Shown: positions 7,914 to 17,474, numbered from the stretch's first letter. The stretch: 51,230 nucleotides of DNA from CAWCTB01 sp963798275 (GCA_963798275.1 CAWCTB010000016.1:1-51230); one strand, 5' to 3'. Program-made: numbers and translations. Notes: generated by a model from the sequence alone, not told the origin.

Positions 7914-7957
7914 ACTTATAAAGGAAGGAAAAGCGCCGGCACACCGGCACCTCAGCT

Positions 7958-7986
7958 ATTCTCTCGCAGCTGTTGGGCCTAGTCAA
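7958..7986 (-). promoter_or_regulatory. Promoter of tRNA-Ala
   Basis: Reading the minus strand: TTGACT (7986-7981), 17-bp spacer, GAGAAT (7963-7958), 44 bp before the mature tRNA 5' end. Confidence 0.6.
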
Positions 7987-8260
7987 ACGGCAGAGGCACT
8001 GGTCGCGACAGCGGTTGCAGGTCACGTGATGAATGCAACTCTTCCCGGGCCGCGGCTCCGCCCAAGAGACCTGCGGGACGCTCTCCTGTCGGCTCGGTTT
8101 TCGGCACTCGCATGGAGAAACAGCTTGAACCGCATGCAGATGGGAACCTTCCCTGCTCTCGCGGGGTCTAATTCGATGAGTGACCCGTGCGATTTCGCTG
8201 TGCCGGCGCGGGCTGGGTTGATGGCGAAACGGTTTTTTGTGGTGCAAGTTTGAGGGCGAT

Positions 8261-8289
8261 TTGTTGCGCGATGGTGAAGTGATTATGAT
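8261..8289 (+). promoter_or_regulatory. Putative promoter of the sigma/anti-sigma operon
   Basis: TTGTTG (8261-8266), 17-bp spacer, TATGAT (8284-8289). The predicted start point falls only about 6 nt before the GTG at 8302, so the transcript would be nearly leaderless. The rest of 7987-8301 holds no supported gene. Confidence 0.4.
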
Positions 8290-8301
8290 GAGGTTGACGC
8301 C

Positions 8302-9024
8302 GTGAGTGTTTTGGCGGGAGCATCGACGTTGAGCAACCTCGCGAGTGCGATCGGAATCCGCACAGAAGAAGCCGCAATCGTGGCCGAGTTAAAGGCCGGA
8401 TCGGAAGAAGCTTTCTGCTGGCTCATCGCACAGTACAACCAGCCGGTGTACAGCCTAGTGTACCGGATCCTGGACAACCCACCGGACGCGGCGGACACCA
8501 CCCAGGAAGTTTTCCTGAAAGTTTTTCGCGGGATCAAAGGCTTCAATGCAGATTCCAGCCTGAAGACCTGGATCTACCGCATCGCCCTGCACGAGGCAAG
8601 CAACCAGCGCCGGTGGTGGTCCCGGCACAAAATGCAGGAAACCTCCATCGAACCCGGACGGCAGACGGACGAAGATCGTCTGGCCATCAAGGACACGCTG
8701 GTCAATGAAGCCAAGTCGCCGCTGCAAAACGTTTACGACCAAGAGCTGCAGGCGAGGGTGGAGATGGAACTGAGAGCGCTGGCCGAGCCGTATCGAACGA
8801 CGGTGATCCTACGCGACATCGAAGAGTTGTCGTACGAGCAGATCGCCGAGGTGATGGGCACCTCGCTGGGAACGGTGAAATCGCGGCTTGTGCGGGGACG
8901 TGACGCCTTGCGCAAGCGGCTGGAGCGCCACCTGCCGGCGTTCGGCCTGGAGTGCGGGGTTGGGGAAAAGAAACGCCGTAAAGGCGGACCACTGGGTGGT
9001 CAAAAGATTGAGGTCATGCCATGA
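8302..9024 (+). CDS. ECF-type RNA polymerase sigma factor (RpoE-like)
   Basis: 240 aa starting with GTG at 8302, preceded by GAGG. Region 2 is clear (YNQPVYSLVYRILDNPPDAA, TQEVFLKVFRG, LKTWIYRIALHEASNQRRWW). Region 4 is also clear (YRTTVILRDIEELSYEQIAE with GTVKSRLVRGRDALRKRL). It redirects RNA polymerase to a stress-type regulon. Its stop overlaps the start of the zinc-finger anti-sigma gene by 4 bp (ATGA), the standard coupled sigma/anti-sigma arrangement. An unusual basic C-terminal tail of about 25 residues follows region 4. Confidence 0.9.
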   Translation: MSVLAGASTLSNLASAIGIRTEEAAIVAELKAGSEEAFCWLIAQYNQPVYSLVYRILDNPPDAADTTQEVFLKVFRGIKGFNADSSLKTWIYRIALHEASNQRRWWSRHKMQETSIEPGRQTDEDRLAIKDTLVNEAKSPLQNVYDQELQARVEMELRALAEPYRTTVILRDIEELSYEQIAEVMGTSLGTVKSRLVRGRDALRKRLERHLPAFGLECGVGEKKRRKGGPLGGQKIEVMP

Positions 9025-9686
9025 AGTGCTCAGTTGCGAAGCGGCTCATGTCGTCTTACCTGGACGGCGCAGTGACGCGCAGCGAACTGGCTCAAATGGA
9101 AGAGCATTTGCGTTGCTGCGCGGATTGCATGGCACGCTGCAATGCGTTGCGGCGGACACAACAACTGGTGGGATCGCTGGGCCGTAAGCCCGCTCCGCCG
9201 GATTTGGCGCTGCAAGTTCGGGTAGCCCTGTCCCAGGAGATGGCCAATGCGCGCAAGCCTCGGTGGGAGGCCGTGCTGGTCCACTGGGAGAATGCGTTCA
9301 ACGCCATCATGGTTCCGGCCACCGCCGGGTTGATCACGACCATCATCATCTTCGGGCTGCTGATCGGAGTCCTCTACCCCGGGCAACTGTCCATCAGCAA
9401 TGACGTGCCCACGGTGCTCTACACGCCGCCGGAGTTGCGGTTCGCTCCCTTTGAGATGGCGATGGGAGTCGGCAACACCGACGCCCTGGTAATCGAGGCC
9501 TTCGTAGGCCCGGATGGCCGGGTGGAGGATTACCGCGTGCTCTCCGGTGCGGACGACATGAAATCGTTGCCTCCAGAGCTGAAGAACATGCTGATCTTCA
9601 CCACGTTTCGTCCGGCAACCAGCTTCGGCCGTCCAACGGCGAGCCGCGCGATCCTTTCATTCTCGAAGATCCAAGTCAAAGGATAG
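9021..9686 (+). CDS. Zinc-finger anti-sigma factor, membrane-anchored, with TonB-like C-terminal domain
   Basis: 221 aa. The N-terminal anti-sigma zinc finger carries the HxxxCxxC motif (EEHLRCCADC) and would bind the cognate sigma factor. One transmembrane helix follows at about residues 96-116 (AGLITTIIIFGLLIGVLYPG). The outer domain (about 125-221) resembles a TonB C-terminal or energy-transducing fold (VIEAFVGPDGRVEDYRVLSG). It is translationally coupled to the sigma gene at 8302. The outer domain probably senses an envelope signal; that is inferred. Confidence 0.8.
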   Translation: MKCSVAKRLMSSYLDGAVTRSELAQMEEHLRCCADCMARCNALRRTQQLVGSLGRKPAPPDLALQVRVALSQEMANARKPRWEAVLVHWENAFNAIMVPATAGLITTIIIFGLLIGVLYPGQLSISNDVPTVLYTPPELRFAPFEMAMGVGNTDALVIEAFVGPDGRVEDYRVLSGADDMKSLPPELKNMLIFTTFRPATSFGRPTASRAILSFSKIQVKG

Positions 9687-9845
9687 CCCGAGCGGCACAG
9701 GCAGTCGCTAGCCTGGCCTGGCTCGAACGCCGCCCAGGCTATCCGTTTTGCCCGCAATGGAACGCCAGTCTGATTTGCACCAGCCATGCGCACCTCGTAA
9801 ACTGAATAGACTGGATTCCTGCCCAGATTTTCCCGGGAGGCTCAT

Positions 9846-11351
9846 CTGAGCTTTTCTTTCCGTACGGCAATACTGGCGGCATTGTTGGTCGCGGTGAGCG
9901 GCGCCGCCCAGGCCCAAAACAAGGCCACACTGGACGTCAACGAGACGCTGTTCAGCGTCATCGCGGCCATCAACGTCTGCGGCTACGACCAGGAACTCAC
10001 GATTTCCTCGCCGGTTCGCCTGCAGGTGCGGTCAGAACTGGCGGAGGCTGCGGGATCGCCCCAGGCGGCGGCAGCGGCCAAAGAGATGTGCCTCTTCTAT
10101 CGCGATCACCACCAGGCCGACGCCGCGCACGAGCTGGCGCAGTACATTTCGCTGGCGCTCAGCCTGGGCGACCCGCCCGACTTCAAGCCCAAATGGGAGG
10201 AAGCCGATCTGCCCCCGGACGCCAGCTACGTACTGGGCTTCGTGCCGCTGCTGAAGCGATACGCGGCCGCGGCCAAACTACATTCGGTGTGGCTGAAACA
10301 TGCGGGCCAGTACGACGCGCTGATCGAGCAGTATCACGAGGCGGTGGCGCGCATGATCGCTTCGACGGATACCTACCTGCGCATGCCGCTGGCCGGTTAT
10401 CTTGGCCGTTCCTACACCATCTACCTCGAACCGATGGGCGCGCCCGGGGAGATCAATTCGCGCAACTACCTGCACGACTACTACTTCATCGTGGTCTCGC
10501 CGGCGGACAACAACATTCACATGGCGGATCTGCGGCACACCTATTTGCACTTCGTGCTCGATCCGCTGATTGCCAAGCGCGCCACGGCGTTGCAGCGGAT
10601 CAAGCCCATTCTCGCCTCGGTGCAGAGCGCGCCTTTGGATGAGGAGTACAAGAACGATACTGGGTTGCTGCTGATCGAGTCGCTGATACGGGCCATCGAG
10701 GCGCGCACGCCGGCCGATCCCAAGATGCCGGACAAGGAGCGCCTGGCGCTGGTCAAGCTCGACGAGCAGGAAGGATTTATTCTGACCGGTTACCTCTACA
10801 ACCAGTTGCGCGATTTCGAAAAAGAGAACACCGGGTTGCAAGATGCCTTCCCCGACTGGCTGCATAACATGGATGTGGATAGCATCAAGAAGCTGGCCAG
10901 CAACACGCAGTTCGCAGCGCAAGCCCAGCCAGAGGTCATCCGAAAATCGAACCCTGCATCGCCAACCAAGGTGGAGCAGGCGGAGCGAGCCCTGGCCGGA
11001 GGCAACCCGGCAGGCGCGGCACAACTGGCGCAGGAGGCGATCAACGCCAACGAGGACACGGCCAAGGCGTATTTTGTGCTGGCGCGAGTCGCCACTTTGG
11101 GCGGCAACATGCAGGAGGCGAGCGACGACTTCACTAAATCGCTGCAATCGGCGAAGGATCCGCGGATCGCAGCCTGGTGCCACATTTATCTGGGCCGCAT
11201 CCTGGATTTGCAGGACGAACGCGAGGAGGCCGTGGCGCAATACCAAGCGGCCCTGAACATGGGCGACGCATCGCCTGACACCAAGGCCGCTGCCGAACGC
11301 GGGCTCAAAGAGCAGTACCAGCCACCGGCGGCGCGAGAGAAATCGCAATAA
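9846..11351 (+). CDS. Secreted TPR-repeat protein
   Basis: 501 aa if started at the rare CTG at 9846, chosen because GGGAGG (9835-9840) sits 5 nt upstream and the extension supplies a complete signal peptide (SFSFRTAILAALLVAVSGAAQAQ). The first canonical alternative, TTG 9882, would cut the signal. The middle region has DLRHTYLHFVLDPLI, a His-rich helix. The C-terminal 130 residues are TPR-like (ALAGGNPAGAAQLAQEAINA, LGRILDLQDEREEAVAQYQA). It is probably periplasmic and a scaffold. It is followed 50 bp later by another TPR-type secreted protein. Confidence 0.75.
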   Translation: MSFSFRTAILAALLVAVSGAAQAQNKATLDVNETLFSVIAAINVCGYDQELTISSPVRLQVRSELAEAAGSPQAAAAAKEMCLFYRDHHQADAAHELAQYISLALSLGDPPDFKPKWEEADLPPDASYVLGFVPLLKRYAAAAKLHSVWLKHAGQYDALIEQYHEAVARMIASTDTYLRMPLAGYLGRSYTIYLEPMGAPGEINSRNYLHDYYFIVVSPADNNIHMADLRHTYLHFVLDPLIAKRATALQRIKPILASVQSAPLDEEYKNDTGLLLIESLIRAIEARTPADPKMPDKERLALVKLDEQEGFILTGYLYNQLRDFEKENTGLQDAFPDWLHNMDVDSIKKLASNTQFAAQAQPEVIRKSNPASPTKVEQAERALAGGNPAGAAQLAQEAINANEDTAKAYFVLARVATLGGNMQEASDDFTKSLQSAKDPRIAAWCHIYLGRILDLQDEREEAVAQYQAALNMGDASPDTKAAAERGLKEQYQPPAAREKSQ

Positions 11352-11401
11352 GATACTTAAGAGGGACTAGCAATCACCCGTCCCGGCACGAAAGGAAGCA
11401 G

Positions 11402-12322
11402 ATGAAACCGATCGCATTGATGGCGGTGCTTCTGGCCGCAGGCATGGCGATGGCGCAAGCCAGCGCCAGCCAGTCGCAGGCTCCCGCCCAGGGAACGCCC
11501 GCAGCCGGCGCCAGCCAACCCGCTGCCTCCAAGCAGCCGCAGGCCAAAACGAAGGAAGAGTTCGATGCCTACAAAGCGGCGGCCGCCCTGACCGATCCAA
11601 ACCAACTGTTGGCTGCTGCCGACGCGTTCGCGCAAAAGTACCCTACCAGCGAACTCAGGAACCTGCTGTATGTGCAGGCGATGAACATGTTCCAGCAGCA
11701 GAATAACGGTGAGAAGGAGATCGAAGCCGGGCGCAAAGCCATCGCCATCGATCCGACCGATCCGGTCCCGCTCATCCATGTGGCTTCGGCCCTGGCGGAG
11801 GTGACCCGCGACACCGATCTCGACAAAGACCAGCGTTATGCCGAAGCTGCCAAGGACGCGCAGGCGGCGATCGCCAATATCGACACGGGGATGCACATTC
11901 CGCCCAACGTGACGCCGGCGCAGGTCACGGCGGTGAAGAACAACATCATGTCCACGGCCTATGAAACCCTGGCGGTGATCGACATGAACAAGCAGGATTT
12001 TGCCGCGGCGGAAGAGAACCTGAAGAAGGCTGCCGACGCCAGCAAGAGCGACCCGGTGGCCCGCATCTATCTGCGCCTGTCGGTGGCGCAGGACAACCAG
12101 AAGAAGTATGCGGAAGCGCTGGAGAACGCCAACAAGGCGCTGCAATATTCGCAGGCCGGTACGGTAGAGAACACTCTGGCCAAGCAGCAGCAGGCGCGCC
12201 TGCAGAAGCTGGTTCCGGCCGCGCCAACGTCGAGTGCGCAGCCGGCCGGAGCAACTCCGGCCGCCGGGCCCACGGGCAGCACGGCGACGCCTCCCGCCAG
12301 CACGCCGCCTCAGCCTCACTAA
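11402..12322 (+). CDS. Secreted TPR-like protein
   Basis: 306 aa with a signal peptide MKPIALMAVLLAAGMAMAQA and a low-complexity Ala/Gln/Pro linker. A helical repeat region follows (about residues 55-270) with TPR-type signatures such as LLAAADAFAQKYPTSELRNL and DFAAAEENLKKAADASKSDP. It ends in a Pro/Ala/Thr-rich tail. AGGAAG lies just before the ATG. It probably forms an operon with the TPR gene upstream and runs into rnc 18 bp downstream. Role: likely periplasmic protein-protein scaffold; no enzyme motif seen. Confidence 0.75.
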   Translation: MKPIALMAVLLAAGMAMAQASASQSQAPAQGTPAAGASQPAASKQPQAKTKEEFDAYKAAAALTDPNQLLAAADAFAQKYPTSELRNLLYVQAMNMFQQQNNGEKEIEAGRKAIAIDPTDPVPLIHVASALAEVTRDTDLDKDQRYAEAAKDAQAAIANIDTGMHIPPNVTPAQVTAVKNNIMSTAYETLAVIDMNKQDFAAAEENLKKAADASKSDPVARIYLRLSVAQDNQKKYAEALENANKALQYSQAGTVENTLAKQQQARLQKLVPAAPTSSAQPAGATPAAGPTGSTATPPASTPPQPH

Positions 12323-12340
12323 TTGGATTGCCGGTATTGG

Positions 12341-13153
12341 ATGAAGTCGGAACGGGTTGACATCGCGGCGCTGGAAGATGCTCTGGAGCATCGGTTCCAG
12401 CGCCGCGCGTTATTGGAGCAAGCGCTCACCCATGCCTCCTTTGCGCGTGAGGTCGAACAAGTCTCTGCGGAGAGTGCCGTGACTGGAGGCGACAATGAGC
12501 AACTGGAGTTTCTGGGCGACGCCGTTCTGTCCTTCGTGGTCAGCCAGGAGTTGTTCCGGCGCTTCCCCGATTACCAGGAAGGCGAACTCTCCAAGCTGCG
12601 CGCGTATGTGGTGAGCGCGCGGCACCTGGTGAAACCCGCGCGCGCGCTAGAGATCGGCAAGTACCTGCGCTTCGGCAAAGGGGAAGAGAGAAGCGGAGGG
12701 CGCAGCAAGAGCGCGTTGCTGGTGAATGCGCTGGAAGCGCTCATCGCGGCACTATATCTCGATGCCGGACTGGAGGCTGCCCATGACTTCATCGTCAGGT
12801 GCATCCTGGAGCCCGAGCTGATGGGAATGCAGCAGCAAGGTCAGCACCGCATACCCGTCACGGACTACAAGTCGGCCTTACAGGAAGCGGCACATGTTGC
12901 GGGGCGTCCGCAACCACGATACGTGCTGGTGAAAGAAGAGGGACCCGAGCACCGCAAAACCTTCATTATCGACGTGCATCTGGCGGCATCGGCGGCCGGC
13001 GAGGAGGCGTTTGCCAGCCGGGGCGAGGGCAGCACCAAAAAAAGGGCCGAGCAACGCGCCGCCCGCCAGGCCTGGGAACACCTACAATCATTGCAACGGA
13101 GTTCCGTTGCCGAGGAGAAACAGCCCGCGGCGGACCTCCCCAAGCAGCTATGA
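12341..13153 (+). CDS. rnc: Ribonuclease III
   Basis: 270 aa from ATG 12341; an in-frame TTG at 12323 is also possible. Double-stranded RNA endonuclease for rRNA and mRNA processing. The catalytic domain carries the signature EQLEFLGDAVLSFVV and the second acidic site ALEALIAALYLDAG. The C-terminal dsRNA-binding domain begins at about residue 165 (DYKSALQEAAHVAGRPQPRY) and ends with GSTKKRAEQRAARQAWEHL. A tail of about 20 residues is extra compared with the usual 225-aa enzyme. Its stop overlaps the signal peptidase start (ATGA). Confidence 0.93.
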   Translation: MKSERVDIAALEDALEHRFQRRALLEQALTHASFAREVEQVSAESAVTGGDNEQLEFLGDAVLSFVVSQELFRRFPDYQEGELSKLRAYVVSARHLVKPARALEIGKYLRFGKGEERSGGRSKSALLVNALEALIAALYLDAGLEAAHDFIVRCILEPELMGMQQQGQHRIPVTDYKSALQEAAHVAGRPQPRYVLVKEEGPEHRKTFIIDVHLAASAAGEEAFASRGEGSTKKRAEQRAARQAWEHLQSLQRSSVAEEKQPAADLPKQL

Positions 13154-13959
13154 CGGAAGTGCGCATCGAAACCGACACCGTGGCAGCGGTAAGAGCGGAG
13201 CCGACACCCCTCCCGCCAGCCAAACCGCACGCGCACTCTCATGGTCACATCAACTCGCTGCAATCGCTCGCCATGACCATTGTGATCGCGGTGTTCGTGA
13301 TCACCTTTGTGGTGCAGGCGTTTCAGATACCGTCGGAGTCGATGGAACGCACCTTGCTTGTGGGCGACTACCTGCTGGTGGACAAGGCCCACTACGGCAC
13401 CCCGGGACATTGGGACTGGCTGATGCCTTATCGCCACATTCAGCGGCAGGACATTATCGTTTTCCGCTACCCGGTGAATCCGCAACAGCACTTCGTGAAG
13501 CGGGTGATCGGCGTACCCGGCGACCGGGTGCGCCTCATCAATAAGCATGTCTATGTTAACGGTGTGGCGCAGGATGACCATTATGCGATCTTCAACTGGG
13601 CCGACCGGAACAAGTTTCGCGACAACTTCCCGAGCGGCGATTTCATGGAGCCGCGCATCCGGTCAGCGTGGTATTTGCAAGCCAAGAAATTAGTGGAAGA
13701 CGGGCAGTTGATCGTTCCTCAGGGTTACTACTTCGTGCTGGGCGACAATCGGGACGACAGCGACGACTCGCGCTACTGGGGACTGGTCCCCGCGGAGAAC
13801 GTGGTGGGCCGCCCGCTGGTCATCTACTGGTCGATGGATCGCAATACAGCCGAGCCGGACGACGATCCGCCGTCTGATAAACTTTCCACGTTGACGTATA
13901 CCGTCATTCATTCTCTAAAAGGCCTGCGTTGGGACCGGATGTTGCGGATTCCGCGCTAA
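13150..13959 (+). CDS. lepB: Signal peptidase I (first of two)
   Basis: 269 aa from ATG 13150, which overlaps the rnc stop. Membrane serine protease that removes Sec signal peptides. One transmembrane helix at about residues 39-58 is preceded by a His/Pro-rich cytosolic N-terminus. The nucleophile is Ser64 in QIPSESMERTL and the general base is Lys117 in HFVKRVIGVPGDRV. The later boxes (YYFVLGDNRDDSDDSRYWG) are intact. It is larger than minimal enzymes because of an insert around residues 135-175. A second lepB follows 25 bp later. Confidence 0.92.
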   Translation: MTEVRIETDTVAAVRAEPTPLPPAKPHAHSHGHINSLQSLAMTIVIAVFVITFVVQAFQIPSESMERTLLVGDYLLVDKAHYGTPGHWDWLMPYRHIQRQDIIVFRYPVNPQQHFVKRVIGVPGDRVRLINKHVYVNGVAQDDHYAIFNWADRNKFRDNFPSGDFMEPRIRSAWYLQAKKLVEDGQLIVPQGYYFVLGDNRDDSDDSRYWGLVPAENVVGRPLVIYWSMDRNTAEPDDDPPSDKLSTLTYTVIHSLKGLRWDRMLRIPR

Positions 13960-13984
13960 TCGGCTGCCAGGATTACGAAGCTAC

Positions 13985-14791
13985 ATGGGAAGAGCAACAT
14001 CGCCTGCCGAGAAGAAGCCGGCCACTAAAGCGTCCGCCACAAAACCCGGGAAAGCGGAGAAACCGAAGGAGACCACTTCGGAGTTCATCGCCTCCATCGC
14101 GGTGGTGCTGGTGACTGGCCTTTTCATCATTACGTTCACGCTGCAGGCTTTCGAAATTCCTTCCAGCTCGATGGAGAACACGCTGCTGATTGGCGACCAC
14201 GTTTTTGTGGACCGCATGATCTTCGCGCCCAAGACTAACTGGATCGGACCGCTGGTCGACTATCGCAATCCGCGGCACGGCGACATCATGGTGTTCATCT
14301 CGCCCGCACAGCCCGGGCTGTATGTGGTCAAGCGCGTCATCGGAACACCGGGAGATCGTATTCACCTGCAGGATGGCGTGGTCTACCGCAACGGGGAGAA
14401 GCTGGATGAGCCCTACGTCATCCGTCGCGGTGACTACAACGGGTACCGCGACAATTTTCCTACGGTGCCGCCGAGCCCCTACGAAGATGTGACGCCCGAG
14501 TGGCGCTTGGGCCTGCAGTCGTATGTGCAGGACGGCGAACTGGTGGTGCCGCCCAACAGCATCTTTGCCATGGGCGACAACCGCGACGTGAGCCTCGACA
14601 GCCGCTACTGGGGCTTCGTGCCCCGGGAAAATGTCATCGGCCGGCCGATGTTCATCTACTGGTCGTTCGAGACGCCGCGCGATGAATACATGCGTACCAG
14701 CCTCGCGGACCGCATCGGGTTCTTCCTCAACATCGTCATCCATTTCTTCGACAAGACGCGCTGGACCCGGATGTTCCACGTGGTGCGGTGA
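13985..14791 (+). CDS. lepB: Signal peptidase I (second, tandem paralogue)
   Basis: 268 aa. Same fold as the gene before it but clearly diverged. It has a Lys/Ala-rich N-terminus, one membrane helix (about 36-56), Ser62 in EIPSSSMENTL, Lys116 in VVKRVIGTPGDRI and SIFAMGDNRDVSLDSRYWG. All catalytic boxes are present, so both paralogues should be active. Tandem lepB copies probably split substrates between them. Its stop overlaps the start of the AsmA-like gene by one base (TGATG). Confidence 0.92.
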   Translation: MGRATSPAEKKPATKASATKPGKAEKPKETTSEFIASIAVVLVTGLFIITFTLQAFEIPSSSMENTLLIGDHVFVDRMIFAPKTNWIGPLVDYRNPRHGDIMVFISPAQPGLYVVKRVIGTPGDRIHLQDGVVYRNGEKLDEPYVIRRGDYNGYRDNFPTVPPSPYEDVTPEWRLGLQSYVQDGELVVPPNSIFAMGDNRDVSLDSRYWGFVPRENVIGRPMFIYWSFETPRDEYMRTSLADRIGFFLNIVIHFFDKTRWTRMFHVVR

Positions 14792-17367
14792 TGGGCACCC
14801 ACCCATCACCCGAGATTGCCGGGGAGCGCCCCCCTCGCCCGCGGCATAGCAAGCGGCGGGTGATCGTGGGCGTGCTTTTGCTGATCGTGCTCGCGCTGCT
14901 CGTACCGCCTTATATCAATGTCAACCGCTATCGTCTGCGGGTAGCCCATTCCATCAGCCGGGCACTGGGCCGCGAGGTCACGGTGTCGAATATTGAACTG
15001 AAGCTGCTGCCCCGTCCGGGTATGGTGCTGGCCAACTTCGTGGTAGCGGATGACCCGGCCTTCAGCGCCGAGCCGATGCTCCGGGCCGAAACCGTTACCG
15101 CGTACCTCCGGCTAACCTCGCTGTGGCGCGGCCGGCTGGAGATCGGCACCCTGGAACTGGATAATCCCAGCCTTAACCTGGTACGGCGTGCCGATGGCCA
15201 CTGGAACCTGGAAGAGCTGGTGCAGCGAACTTCACAGGTTCCCTCTGCCCCAACGGCGGCCACCCGCCCCGAGTCGCGGCCACGCTTTCCGTACGTGGAA
15301 GCGACCGCCGGCCGCATCAACTTCAAGCTGGGACAAGTGAAAAAGGTGTTCGCTTTCACGGACGCCGACTTTGCCCTGTGGCTGGAGTCGGAAAACGAAT
15401 GGGGCGTTCGCCTGGAGGGCCGTCCGATGCGCACCGACATCGGCCTCAGCGATACGGGGACGCTCAAGATGGACGGCCGTTTCCAGCGGGCGGCGGCGCT
15501 ACGCGATACGCCCCTCGACCTGAAACTTAACTTCAGCGAGGGACAGCTCGGACAGATCACCAAGCTGATCTACGGACGAGACCGGGGCTGGCGCGGAGCC
15601 ACTTCGGCCACCGCCACGCTGAGCGGAAAGCCGGCAGCGCTCGCCGTCACCCTCGATGCCGAGGTGAACGACTTCCGCCGCTATGACATAGCGTTGGGCG
15701 AAGCACTTCGTTTGCGGGCGCACTGCACCGGGACGTACTCTTCACCTGACGACTCGGTCACGGACGTGGTCTGCGAGTCGCCGGTCCGCTCGGGCACGAT
15801 TCGCATTCAGGGAAGTGCCAAAAACTGGGGGCTGGACAATTACGAGATGAGCGTGCGGGCGGAACAGATTCCCATGGACCGCGTGATCGCCTTTGCCCGC
15901 CACGTTAAGAAAGACCTGCCAACGGACCTGACCGCCACCGGCGAGGCAGAAGCCGTGTTTGACATACACAAAGCCGGGGGAGATGGCGCGTTGTGGGAGG
16001 GTGGAGGACGCACCAGTCATTTCGCGCTGCGCTCCAATGTGTTGAAAGACGATGTGCCGATCGGAGAGCTGGAGTTCGTGGTTCCCGGTGGGGAGCAGTC
16101 CAACGCCACGCCAAAGCGTGTTTCCAGGACGAAAGCGCCTCCGGTCCAGGCGGGCGCCGGCTTCGGCATTCTGGTGAAACCCTTCGCCATTCCCCTGGGT
16201 GCAGCTTCGCCCGCCACCGCCAGCGGCTACTTCGATGCCGAAAACTACCGCCTGGAGCTGAGCGGCGACGCGGAACTGACGCGACTGATGAACATCTCCC
16301 ATGCGCTCGGCATTGGCACGCCGGGCGTCGGTCTGGCGGGCGACGCGGAAGTTGAGATGGACATCGGCGGTTCCTGGGCAGGCTTCGCGCAACCAGTGCC
16401 AGCCGGACGCCTGCAGTTGCATAAGGCGACCGCCGAGCTGCAGGGCGTCTCCGAACCACTGCTGATCGACTCTGCCACCGCGTCGCTGGCCGACCAGGCG
16501 GTGCACGTGAGCGCGCTCGCGGCGAGCTTTGCTGGAGGTCCCGCGCTCACCGGAACGCTGACCTTTCCGGTTCACTGCACTGATCCGGAAACCTGCATTC
16601 TGCACTTCGACCTGCGCACCAACGAGATCAGCCTGGAGAGAGTCAACCAGTTGCTCAATCCACAATTTTCGCAACCCTGGTATTACCTGCTGGCCATCGG
16701 CCAGCTGCGCCAGGATGCGTTGTTGCGGTTGCGCGCCAACGGAAGTTTCTCCGTCGCACGCCTGCAGATTGGATCCTTGCCGGCGAACAACGTGAGTGGC
16801 GCGCTGGCCATGGATGGCGGCAAAGTGAGAGTCGATGCTCTGCACGCCGATATTCTGGGCGGGCGGCACGACGGCGCATGGACGGCCGACTTCACCGCGT
16901 CGCCGCCGAAGTTTGCGGGCCAAGGCAGCGTCGCCAGGCTGGCCATGTCGCAACTCGGGACCCTGATGCACGACAACTGGGCCACCGGCGCTATCGGCGG
17001 AGAGTTCAGCGTTGCGATGCAAGGCCTGACCACCAGCGATCTGCGGTCGTCCGCGGCGGGATCGGGCGATTTCGTCTGGAGCGGAGGTTCGCTCCGCCAC
17101 ATCACGCTGGAGGGGCACGTAGCGCCGATGACCTTCTCCAGTTTTGCGGGGAAGCTGACCTTGAAGAACGGCACGTTGGCGATCGCCGACGGCAAGCTGC
17201 AAGCTCCTGGCGCAAATTACGCGGTGACGGGGAGCGCCGGCTTCGACCGCCAACTGGACTTTCGTCTGGAACGCGCGGGTGGACGTTCATACACGGTCAC
17301 TGGATCGCTCGATAAGCCGCAGGTGGAAGCCGTTCCCGCGACCCCAGCCCAGGCTCAGTTACGTTGA
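14791..17367 (+). CDS. AsmA-family envelope protein
   Basis: 858 aa. One N-terminal membrane anchor (VIVGVLLLIVLALLVPPYI) is followed by the AsmA N-terminal signature (INVNRYRLRVAHSISRALGR, VTVSNIELKLLPRPGMVLANF). A long beta-rich body follows, with the conserved C-terminal AsmA segment (FVWSGGSLRHITL). Members of the family are bridge-like or repeat-beta-groove proteins linked to outer-membrane biogenesis and lipid transport. It follows lepB with a one-base overlap and so belongs to the rnc-lepB-lepB-asmA transcription unit. ATG 14791 is chosen over GTG 14788. Confidence 0.8.
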   Translation: MGTHPSPEIAGERPPRPRHSKRRVIVGVLLLIVLALLVPPYINVNRYRLRVAHSISRALGREVTVSNIELKLLPRPGMVLANFVVADDPAFSAEPMLRAETVTAYLRLTSLWRGRLEIGTLELDNPSLNLVRRADGHWNLEELVQRTSQVPSAPTAATRPESRPRFPYVEATAGRINFKLGQVKKVFAFTDADFALWLESENEWGVRLEGRPMRTDIGLSDTGTLKMDGRFQRAAALRDTPLDLKLNFSEGQLGQITKLIYGRDRGWRGATSATATLSGKPAALAVTLDAEVNDFRRYDIALGEALRLRAHCTGTYSSPDDSVTDVVCESPVRSGTIRIQGSAKNWGLDNYEMSVRAEQIPMDRVIAFARHVKKDLPTDLTATGEAEAVFDIHKAGGDGALWEGGGRTSHFALRSNVLKDDVPIGELEFVVPGGEQSNATPKRVSRTKAPPVQAGAGFGILVKPFAIPLGAASPATASGYFDAENYRLELSGDAELTRLMNISHALGIGTPGVGLAGDAEVEMDIGGSWAGFAQPVPAGRLQLHKATAELQGVSEPLLIDSATASLADQAVHVSALAASFAGGPALTGTLTFPVHCTDPETCILHFDLRTNEISLERVNQLLNPQFSQPWYYLLAIGQLRQDALLRLRANGSFSVARLQIGSLPANNVSGALAMDGGKVRVDALHADILGGRHDGAWTADFTASPPKFAGQGSVARLAMSQLGTLMHDNWATGAIGGEFSVAMQGLTTSDLRSSAAGSGDFVWSGGSLRHITLEGHVAPMTFSSFAGKLTLKNGTLAIADGKLQAPGANYAVTGSAGFDRQLDFRLERAGGRSYTVTGSLDKPQVEAVPATPAQAQLR

Positions 17368-17474
17368 CGTTGTGGTTCAATACCCTTCTCGGCCTTGGTA
17401 TCGCGCGCGTGACTGCTCCTGGCTGCCGCGTGTGTGCCGTACAATAACGGCACTCTCTCAGGGAAGAAGCCGTC

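Noticed and set aside
7232..7915. Continuous 227-aa minus-strand reading frame covering integrase and tRNA-Ala
   Set aside because: The first 30 or so residues are the translated tRNA gene and the next 25 are intergenic DNA; only the part below about 7735 resembles an integrase.
10278..11348. Long minus-strand frames opposite the TPR genes (also 11357-12391, 12865-13581, 15742-17253, 26687-28309)
   Set aside because: Arg/His/Val-rich shadows typical of GC-rich coding DNA; the plus-strand proteins have recognised domains.
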